From: BOG-1184 sp049514575
GTDB lineage: Bacteria > Fibrobacterota > Chitinivibrionia > Chitinivibrionales > Chitinispirillaceae
Direction: 5' to 3'
DNA: 58,380 nt
Assembly: GCA_049514575.1 (NCBI GenBank)
Contig: JBEKUX010000013.1
Span: 1-58,380 of the forward strand
Shown here: positions 1 through 6,057 of the stretch, piece by piece
Layout of the letters: each line of letters opens with the position of its first letter
Numbering within the stretch: the stretch's first letter is position 1
Notes under the pieces: model-generated
What the model saw: the letters and a program-made list of their open reading frames with translations, nothing else
What the model was told of the DNA's origin: nothing
The model's database searches: none
Position numbers and translations under genes: made by a program

Positions 1-392
1 AAAATGGCTGCGGCAAACCATGAACCACGTATGCCGAGCTTCCGTAAAATCCTGACCAATATGAGTGCGGAAAAAACGTGCAGCAGGATATTGAGCAAAT
101 GGTAGCCTAATGTCGAATCGCCCCAGAGATGAGATTCCACCCAGAAAACGGTATGAACCAGGGGAAAATACTGTGCCGTCCCTCTGTGGTTGGTCCAGAT
201 GCGTACCAGACCGTCCATTGAACGAAGTCCCGGGGGTGTAATATGCGCATCATCGTCCCACACCGGCTGGCCGTTCCATGCAGGCTGATAAGCGAGGAAC
301 GTGGCGGCGACCAAAAGCAGCCCCCACACCCAATCTCGGTTCCATGAAAAAGGCAGTGCTGGTTTTCCCATACGTTCCTGTTTAAAATACAT
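1..392 (-). CDS. TMTC/PMT-like membrane glycosyltransferase, N-terminal part (partial)
   Basis: Only the first ~130 codons are inside the window; the gene runs off the left edge. The reverse strand reads from an ATG at 392 (or an in-frame ATG at 371, which has the better AGGAA ribosome site). A hydrophobic segment (WGLLLVAATFLAYQPAW) is followed by WDDDAHIT and then a second hydrophobic stretch. That acidic WDDD motif just after the first membrane helix is typical of the tetratricopeptide-containing, dolichyl-phosphate-mannose-dependent O-mannosyltransferase-like proteins (TMTC type), where the first luminal/periplasmic loop carries the acidic metal or substrate site. The TPR half expected downstream cannot be seen. 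The family is inferred from the N-terminal pattern only. Confidence 0.6.
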   Translation of the reverse strand, partial: MYFKQERMGKPALPFSWNRDWVWGLLLVAATFLAYQPAWNGQPVWDDDAHITPPGLRSMDGLVRIWTNHRGTAQYFPLVHTVFWVESHLWGDSTLGYHLLNILLHVFSALILVRILRKLGIRGSWFAAAI

Positions 393-852
393 ACTGTCCG
401 CTCATCACTCCCGGTTTCAGTTTTGAACTTACAGGAAGTAAATAAATTTCATGCGCTGGAAAATCAAACGGCGACTTTATTATTACACCTGTAACGCCGC
501 GAATCGAAAAAAAGTATCTGTATGTCATTTTAAAAATACGCCAATCATCGCTGTGGTACGTTCACGACAACTACCAATAAAAACGCATCTCTACATATAT
601 CAATTAGTTATTATGATAACTGGTTTTCTTAAAAAAAACTGGACTTTATTGTATTAATAGGATTATATTATATAGATAGATAGGTGGATAAAATGTTTTG
701 TGGGCAATGTGCGTTAACGTTCACGTTCGTATGAATGTTAAAGAAAAAAAGTTAAAGGGTAAGTTGCAGAAACAGGGAAGTTTGGTATTGATAAAAGATA
801 ATTTTCAAAAAAGGAATTAAGCTATATTATTTCCTTTATTCGTTCTATAATA
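393..852. other. AT-rich intergenic region upstream of the GH54 pair
   Basis: AT-rich spacer between the divergent glycosyltransferase fragment and the first arabinofuranosidase. It holds two palindromes: AGTTAT-4-ATAACT at 606-621, and the nine-base arms TTAACGTTC/GAATGTTAA at 714-741. A 68-codon reading frame at 451-657 lacks a ribosome site and protein-like composition and is not called. Promoters for both flanking genes are expected here, but no -35/-10 pair is convincing enough to name. Confidence 0.5.
714..741. promoter_or_regulatory. operator-like inverted repeat upstream of GH54 gene A
   Basis: Arms TTAACGTTC and GAATGTTAA are reverse complements with one mismatch, separated by 10 bases. 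The site lies about 210 bp before the first arabinofuranosidase start. A dyad of this size fits a dimeric regulator of sugar-degradation genes, but no regulator gene is adjacent. The second GH54 copy has no equivalent in its shorter upstream region. Confidence 0.3.
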
Positions 853-949
853 TTTTCGAAAGAGGGAAAGAGGAGTGATAATTAGGGGGGTGTAGTATAT
901 GCCAGCCTGTTTTAGAAAAACCACATTAACTTTCAGTCGGGGGGGTTGT
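853..949 (+). repeat. duplicated leader, copy 1 (upstream of GH54 A)
   Basis: About 97 bp starting TTTTCGAAAG and containing GGAAAGAGGAGTGATAATTA. It recurs nearly unchanged at 2375-2473 before the second GH54 gene. An ATG inside this copy (899) is replaced by TTCG in the other copy, which argues that translation starts at the downstream ATG (950) in both genes and that the leader is untranslated regulatory sequence. Confidence 0.75.
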
Positions 950-2296
950 ATGAAACGCTTCGGCAGAGTGAATCGTTTAACCGCGTTGATAATTGCAGCT
1001 ATTTCAATTATGCTTCAACAGAATATTTCTGTAGCCGCGACCTGTCCGTGCGACATTTATGCCGCGGCAGGAGATACATGCGTTGCGGCGCACAGCACGG
1101 TGCGGCTCCTGTTAAGCACTTACACAGGGCCCCTTTACCAGGTCAGGCGTTCTTCGGACAATACTACCAAGGACATTTACACCGTGAGCGGTGGAACCGC
1201 TGCCGACGGCCCCTCGCAAGACGCGTTCTGCTCAGGTACGTGCGTTATTACCAAAATCTACGACCAGTCCGGGCATGGGAACTTCCTCGAATACCAGGGC
1301 GCGGGAAGCTCGGTCGGCGGCCAAGACCAACCAGCGAACGCGACCAGCGAGACGTTTTCTCTCAGCGGTCACAAGGTCTACTCACTCTACATCAACCCCG
1401 GCAACAGCTATTGGAGGAACGGTTCCACGACGCATATGCCCCTCGGCAGCGCGCCAGAGGGCATGTACATGGTGACTGCTGGCAATCACTATAATGGTGG
1501 CTGTTGCTACGACTACGGGAACAGTGAAACCACTCGGGCATACGCTGGCGCCGGCGCAATGGATGCCCTCAGCTTCACCTCGATCACGTCCTGGGGCACC
1601 GGGGCCGGCAACGGTCCGTGGATTATGGCCGATCTCGAGGCCGGAATCTTCTCCCAGGGCGCCGGCGGCAAGAATAACAACGATCCGACCCAGACGAGCA
1701 GGTATGTCACCGCCGTACTGAAAAACAACGGGACGTCGACATTCGCACTCAAAGGCGGCAACGCGCAATCCGGCGGCTTGACCACGTATTACAACGGCGC
1801 CCTCCCCTCCGGCGGATGGACACCGATGAAGAAGCAAGGGGCCATTGTGCTCGGAAGCGGGGGAGACTGCTGCAACACCAACACCAACATGAGCGATGGA
1901 ACGTTTTACGAAGGGGCTATAGTCTCCGGCTACCCCTCGGACGCGACGGAAAACTCGGTTCAGGCGAACATCGTAGCCGCCGGGTACGGGAGTACCTCTC
2001 AAGTGACGTGGTATAACGCCGGCGGGGCGGCAACGGCGCCCCTGTTCAAGGTCAATTACAATCCGTCAATGTCCGCCGCGATCATCAGCTACACCCTGCA
2101 GGACGCCCGGCGCGTGAGCATGAATATTTTTAATCAGCAGGGCAGGCACGTTGCCGCGATCGTTAACGGCGTAATGCCCGCAGGCAGGCACGATGCGGTC
2201 TGGGATGCGAAGCTGATCCGGGCCGGCGTCTATATTTGTAGAACAGCGATTGACGGCCTGGAAGGATGGACCGGGAAAATAGTCGTTGAGAAATAA
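950..2296 (+). CDS. GH54 alpha-L-arabinofuranosidase A with C-terminal T9SS-like sorting domain
   Basis: Secreted exo-enzyme that should release L-arabinofuranose from arabinoxylan or arabinan side chains. Residues 1-30 are a signal peptide ending SVAA. Residues ~32-365 match the AbfB catalytic beta-sandwich (GH54): vicinal cysteines C185-C186 in GGCCYDYGN, the predicted nucleophile E230 in MADLEAG, and the predicted acid/base D306 in LGSGGD. The 76-residue spacing E to D equals that of fungal AbfB (E221/D297). Residues ~375-448 form a FlgD-like/T9SS type A sorting module with RAGVYICR and a final GKIVVEK, taking the place of the CBM42 seen in fungal enzymes. Start chosen at 950 because its leader and start are shared with the tandem copy at 2474; an upstream ATG at 899 is not conserved. 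Confidence 0.92.
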   Translation: MKRFGRVNRLTALIIAAISIMLQQNISVAATCPCDIYAAAGDTCVAAHSTVRLLLSTYTGPLYQVRRSSDNTTKDIYTVSGGTAADGPSQDAFCSGTCVITKIYDQSGHGNFLEYQGAGSSVGGQDQPANATSETFSLSGHKVYSLYINPGNSYWRNGSTTHMPLGSAPEGMYMVTAGNHYNGGCCYDYGNSETTRAYAGAGAMDALSFTSITSWGTGAGNGPWIMADLEAGIFSQGAGGKNNNDPTQTSRYVTAVLKNNGTSTFALKGGNAQSGGLTTYYNGALPSGGWTPMKKQGAIVLGSGGDCCNTNTNMSDGTFYEGAIVSGYPSDATENSVQANIVAAGYGSTSQVTWYNAGGAATAPLFKVNYNPSMSAAIISYTLQDARRVSMNIFNQQGRHVAAIVNGVMPAGRHDAVWDAKLIRAGVYICRTAIDGLEGWTGKIVVEK

Positions 2297-2374
2297 TCGC
2301 CGTAATGCCGGGAAGCAACGTCTGTAAAATTTGAATTATATTATTGTCTCTGAAGTATTCGTTTTATAGAGCAA

Positions 2375-2473
2375 TTTTCGAAAGCGGGAAAGAGGAGTGA
2401 TAATTAGGGGGGTGTAGTATTCGCCGGCCCGATTTAGAAGAACCATATTAACTTTCAGCCCGGGGAGGTTTGT
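2375..2473 (+). repeat. duplicated leader, copy 2 (upstream of GH54 B)
   Basis: Second copy of the purine-rich leader found at 853-949, including AAGAGGAGTGATAATTAGGG, the block around TTAACTTTCAG, and a G-rich ribosome site right before the ATG. The duplicated unit therefore includes control sequence as well as the coding region. Confidence 0.75.
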
Positions 2474-3835
2474 ATGAAATGTTTTAGCAGATTGAATCGT
2501 TTAACCACATTGGTGATAGCGGCCTTTTCTATTATGATTCTACAGGATATTTCTGTGGCTGCGACCTGCCCATGCGACATTTATGGCGCGGCAGGAAATC
2601 CATGCGTTGCGGCGCACAGCACGGTGCGGCTCCTTTTAAGCACGTACACAGGGCCCCTCTACCAGGTCAGGCGTTCGTCGGACAATACGACCAAAAACAT
2701 TTATCCCATTACGGGCGGGACCATTGCCGACGGGGCCTCGCAGGCCGCGTTCTGCGGCAGCTCGAACTGCGTCATCACCTGCCTCTTCGATCAGTCCGGA
2801 AAGGGGAACGACTTATGGTACCAGAACTCGCCCCAGGTCCCGGGCTCGGCCGCCTGCTCCCCCGCTAACGCAAAAGCCGAATCGCTGTATGTCAGCGGCC
2901 ACAGGGTCTACTCTCTCTGGATTCCTTCAAACTGTTCCTATTGGCGTAACGGCGCCACGTCGGGCATGCCAACCGGAAGTCAACCTGAGGCAATGTACAT
3001 GGTGACCAGCGGCACGCACTATAACAATCAGTGTTGCTTCGATTACGGGAACAGCGAGACCGATAGAAATGCCGACGGCTCCGGCACCATGGATGCGCTC
3101 AACTTGAGTTCGATCACTGCCTGGGGCACCGGAGCCGGCACCACCGGTCCGTGGGTAATGGCCGATCTCGAGTATGGAATCTTCTCCCAGAACACCATGA
3201 GCAAGAACCAGAACGACCCGGCCCAGACGAGCACGTATGTCACCGCCGTACTGAAGAACAACGGGACGGCGACATTCGCACTCAGGGGCGGCAACGCGCA
3301 ATCCGGCGGCTTGGGCACGTATTACAACGGCGCGCTCCCCTCCGGAGCATGGACCCCTATGAAAAAACAAGGCGCGATCGTGCTCGGCAGCGGTGGAGAC
3401 TGCTGCAAAGCCAGCGGCGGCGGAAATTTGAGCATCGGTACTTTTTACGAAGGGGTCATCGTCTCCGGCTACCCTTCGGACGCGACGGAAAACTCGGTCC
3501 AGGCGAACATCGTGGCCGCCGGGTATGGCAATACCTCTCAAGTGACGTGGTATAACGCCGGCGGGGCGGCACCTGCGCACCTCTTCAAGGTCAATTACTA
3601 TCCGTCAAGGTCCGCCGCGATCATCAGCTACACCCTGCAGGACGCCCGGCGCGTGAGCATGAATGTTTATAATCAGCAGGGCAGGCACGTTGCCGCGATC
3701 GTTAACGGCGTAATGCCCGCGGGCAGGCACGAAGCGGTCTGGGATGCGAAGCTGATCCGGGCCGGCGTATATATCTGTAGGACAGCGATTGACGGCCTGG
3801 AAGGATGGACCGGGAAAATAGTCATTGAGAAATAA
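2474..3835 (+). CDS. GH54 alpha-L-arabinofuranosidase B (tandem paralogue)
   Basis: Same architecture as the gene just upstream: signal peptide to about residue 30, GH54 catalytic domain, C-terminal T9SS-like sorting domain ending GKIVIEK. Catalytic features are intact: vicinal C187-C188, predicted nucleophile E233 (MADLEYG) and acid/base D309 (GSGGD), again 76 residues apart. It differs mainly in the first half, with an insert near residues 120-130 (NSPQVPGSAACS) and extra cysteines, while the last ~130 codons are nearly identical to copy A at DNA level. The start follows GGGGAGGTTTGT. The pair probably arose by tandem duplication and may have diverged in substrate or linkage preference. Confidence 0.92.
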   Translation: MKCFSRLNRLTTLVIAAFSIMILQDISVAATCPCDIYGAAGNPCVAAHSTVRLLLSTYTGPLYQVRRSSDNTTKNIYPITGGTIADGASQAAFCGSSNCVITCLFDQSGKGNDLWYQNSPQVPGSAACSPANAKAESLYVSGHRVYSLWIPSNCSYWRNGATSGMPTGSQPEAMYMVTSGTHYNNQCCFDYGNSETDRNADGSGTMDALNLSSITAWGTGAGTTGPWVMADLEYGIFSQNTMSKNQNDPAQTSTYVTAVLKNNGTATFALRGGNAQSGGLGTYYNGALPSGAWTPMKKQGAIVLGSGGDCCKASGGGNLSIGTFYEGVIVSGYPSDATENSVQANIVAAGYGNTSQVTWYNAGGAAPAHLFKVNYYPSRSAAIISYTLQDARRVSMNVYNQQGRHVAAIVNGVMPAGRHEAVWDAKLIRAGVYICRTAIDGLEGWTGKIVIEK

Positions 3836-3935
3836 TCGCCGTAATGCCGGAGGGCAACCGCGACGGACGGGGCGCACGGGTTTATAAAGATTAGATATAA
3901 GCAATATTTGCTTAAGCAGCCGCCGGAGATTTAAA

Positions 3936-3985
3936 TTTATCCGCCTACGCAGAAGACCACGGTCGTAAGGCCGTGGTGCTCCATT
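3936..3985 (+). repeat. 50-bp hairpin repeat, copy 1
   Basis: TTTATCCGCCTACGCAGAAGA is followed by an 8-bp stem (CCACGGTC/GGCCGTGG) closed by a GTAA tetraloop and then nine bases ending CTCCATT. The same 50-bp layout recurs at 4558-4607. It ends 20 bp before the AT-rich lipoprotein gene. Confidence 0.75.
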
Positions 3986-4005
3986 CACAATAACGGAAGG
4001 AGTTT

Positions 4006-4518
4006 ATGAAAAAATCCTATATTTTAATTGCCGTATTTTTTTCTTCTCTTGCTTTTTGCACAAAGAACAATACCACGGAAATTTCAGAGAAAAGCAACTA
4101 TAGCGATAGTATAACAATTGATATGATATCCTATCTTATCTATAGTTCTAAAATTGATTCGAGTTATTTTGATTCCATAATAAACACAGCGAAGGGTCAG
4201 CCCTTTTTAAGACCACTTGATTCGATTTTTAAACCTATGGGCATGAATACTGCTATTGTGCCAAAATATACACCAACCGCATTTGAAGCGTGGGCCTATG
4301 ATTCACTACCACTAATGCAAGTTTACGATACAACGGATACCGATCTTCTCTTTAAAGTATATACGTTTTCTAGTAACTACTATTATCGCTTAGATACAAC
4401 AGCAATAAATCCTGGCAGGGGTATAAACCCTATACCTATAAGTTATGCTTATGGGTATGGTTTTATATTAGGCTATATGAACTGGGGAATTGGAAAAATA
4501 AAAATTTATTATAAATAG
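4006..4518 (+). CDS. hypothetical AT-rich lipoprotein
   Basis: 170 residues, not recognised. GGAAGGAGTTT is a strong ribosome site before the ATG. The N-terminus (MKKSYILIAVFFSSLAFC) is a signal peptide ending in a probable lipobox cysteine, with an unusual Phe at -1. The rest is polar and Ser/Asp/Tyr-rich with aromatic patches and no known motif. Base composition is far more AT-rich than every neighbouring gene, and the gene is bracketed by two copies of a 50-bp hairpin repeat. Both suggest recent arrival or an unusual mobility history. Likely an envelope-anchored protein; function unknown. Confidence 0.65.
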   Translation: MKKSYILIAVFFSSLAFCTKNNTTEISEKSNYSDSITIDMISYLIYSSKIDSSYFDSIINTAKGQPFLRPLDSIFKPMGMNTAIVPKYTPTAFEAWAYDSLPLMQVYDTTDTDLLFKVYTFSSNYYYRLDTTAINPGRGINPIPISYAYGYGFILGYMNWGIGKIKIYYK

Positions 4519-4557
4519 TCGAAAGCGCGGCCAGGGCCATTGCGTCAGCACGAGCGT

Positions 4558-4607
4558 TTTATCCGCCTACGCAGAAGACCTCGGGCGTAAGCCCGGGGGA
4601 CTCCATT
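4558..4607 (+). repeat. 50-bp hairpin repeat, copy 2
   Basis: Same length and order as 3936-3985: conserved TTTATCCGCCTACGCAGAAGA, stem CCTCGGGC/GCCCGGGG, loop GTAA, then GACTCCATT. Stem bases differ from copy 1 yet stay paired (A-T becomes T-G, T-G becomes G-C), which is covariation and points to selection on structure. Located 40 bp after the lipoprotein stop. Confidence 0.75.
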
Positions 4608-4726
4608 GGACCGCAGACGTCTGACCAGCATGCACTTCTCACCTTTTATTCGGCCAAAAGTTCACCACAGATTTCCAAAAAGTTATCACCGGTGATTGGC
4701 GACGCGGCGTGGAATAGTAACCGTCT

Positions 4727-5641
4727 ATGCAAAGCACTATTTTAATCACCGGCGGTACCGGAGCCATGGGAAGCGTCCTTGTACGGAAGCTGTCCGATCA
4801 GGGATACCGGCTGCGCGTGCTGACCCTGCCAGGCGATAAAAATGCCGTACGTATGCAGGCGTCGGGAGTTGACGTACGATTCGGCAACATCGCCAACCCT
4901 TCAGACTGCCGCGGGCTCTGCGACGGCGTGGCCACGGTGCTCCATTGCGCGGCCATAATTATCACGAACGACGAATCGCTCTATACTTCCGTCAATGCAG
5001 GCGGCGCGCGCAACATACTCGCCGAAGCTGCCGCCGCCGGAGGCGTATCGAACTTCATCCACGTCTCTTCCGCGTCCGTGGTCTACCCTAAACCGACACC
5101 CTACTCGATATCGAAAAGGCTGGCAGAAGATCTGGTGCGGAAATCCGGGCTCTCCTGGACCATTGTGCGGCCGACCCTCGTTTACGGCAGAAAAGGCGGC
5201 CAGGAATTCGACATATTCCTCGATTATCTGAAACGGTTTCCTGTTTTGCCGTTCATCGGGAGCGGAAACGCGCTCAAACGGCCGGTATTTGTCGACGACG
5301 TCGTCGACGGGCTTGTAAAACTGGCGTGTCTGAAAGCTGGAAAGAACCGCGTCTACAATTTAAGCGGCGCAACTTCGATTTCAATCCTCGATTTTTCACG
5401 ATTATGCCTGGTCCTTCTCGGGAAACAGAACAAACCGATCATCCATTTGCCGGTCTGGCTCTGCCTTTGCCTTGCCGGAATCATGAAACGGGTGATGAGC
5501 AATCCTCCGCTCAAATGGAGCGTGATAGCGGGCATAACGCAGGATGCGGACCTCGACCCCGGCGATGCGATCAGGGAAATCGGCTATTCCCCCAGCGGCG
5601 TGGAAAAAACGCTGCCGGAATGTTTCCCCCGAAAGAATTAA
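4727..5641 (+). CDS. NAD(P)-dependent epimerase/dehydratase family protein
   Basis: 304-residue extended short-chain dehydrogenase. The N-terminal Rossmann motif ITGGTGAMGS (residues 6-15) binds NAD(P), and YSISK (about residue 126) supplies the catalytic Tyr and Lys. The middle and C-terminal parts (VDDVVDGLVKLA, YNLSGA) fit nucleoside-sugar epimerases or 3-beta-hydroxysteroid-dehydrogenase-like proteins. The substrate cannot be told from sequence. A hydrophobic stretch near residues 235-255 (LPVWLCLCLAGIM) suggests membrane association, as in lipid- or glycan-modifying relatives. The gene is monocistronic, with long gaps on both sides. Confidence 0.85.
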   Translation: MQSTILITGGTGAMGSVLVRKLSDQGYRLRVLTLPGDKNAVRMQASGVDVRFGNIANPSDCRGLCDGVATVLHCAAIIITNDESLYTSVNAGGARNILAEAAAAGGVSNFIHVSSASVVYPKPTPYSISKRLAEDLVRKSGLSWTIVRPTLVYGRKGGQEFDIFLDYLKRFPVLPFIGSGNALKRPVFVDDVVDGLVKLACLKAGKNRVYNLSGATSISILDFSRLCLVLLGKQNKPIIHLPVWLCLCLAGIMKRVMSNPPLKWSVIAGITQDADLDPGDAIREIGYSPSGVEKTLPECFPRKN

Positions 5642-5766
5642 TTTTTATGGATTGCTGAGCCCAGTCACCCCCGGGTGCCCACTTTGCCAAGCAACATTCG
5701 TCAGTGTGGGGGGACTGTCAAGCGATCTTCTTACCTAAAATCAACTTAAACTACACATAAATTTAA

Positions 5767-5855
5767 CGGCGATTACCGGGGTTGTTCCGCGAACATAGGG
5801 GATCGCCCATCGGGCGGGGGACCCCAGAGAGCGGGGCAACCCTTGGTAATCACCG
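5767..5855 (+). ncRNA. structured RNA-like element upstream of dnaK
   Basis: CGGCGATTACC..GGGTTGTTCCGC at the 5' side pairs with GCGGGGCAACCC..GGTAATCACCG at the 3' side, giving a ~24-bp imperfect stem. Two of its pairs are T-G, which work only in plus-strand RNA. The interior holds a second hairpin with arms GGGG/CCCC (5798-5801, 5822-5825) and GCCC/GGGC (5805-5808, 5812-5815). It sits 126 bp after the epimerase stop and ~200 bp before dnaK. There is no U-run, so it is not a simple terminator. It could be a cis-regulatory RNA, an independent RNA, or a folded repeat element. Confidence 0.45.
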
Positions 5856-5975
5856 TATTTTAAAATAGTCTTTCTTTACATGTATCGCCTGTTCCAAATT
5901 GCAACACTGTTGTCGCTTCACTATAGAATCATTCTAATAATATGGCTGATTTTTGCAAAAAACACCATTTTTTAC

Positions 5976-5992
5976 TTGGCACGGCATTTGTT
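5976..5992 (+). promoter_or_regulatory. sigma-54-like promoter of dnaK
   Basis: TTGGCACGGCATTTGTT matches the -24/-12 consensus (YTGGCACGRNNNTTGCW) at all defined bases except the -12 C, which is T. It lies 65 bp before the dnaK ATG. The same stretch can also be read as a sigma-70-type promoter (TTTTAC, 17 bp, TATTAT). No CIRCE repeat is visible. RpoN control is an inference from the motif alone. Confidence 0.4.
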
Positions 5993-6057
5993 TATTATAA
6001 GGTGATTGCTATAGTTTCTAAATAAATTAAACCGGATCCAGCTAAAAGGAGCCCCAT

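Noticed and set aside
451..657. 68-codon plus-strand reading frame
   Set aside because: No ribosome site, AT-rich low-complexity residues, sits in a promoter region.
899..949. Upstream start (ATG 899) of GH54 A
   Set aside because: The same position in the duplicated leader of copy B is TTCG, not ATG; the signal peptide starts at 950.
3605..3988. 127-codon minus-strand frame over the end of GH54 B
   Set aside because: Antisense shadow of a clear gene, with no conserved motif.
5767..5855. CIRCE element or intrinsic terminator
   Set aside because: No TTAGCACTC/GAGTGCTAA arms, and no U-run after the stem.
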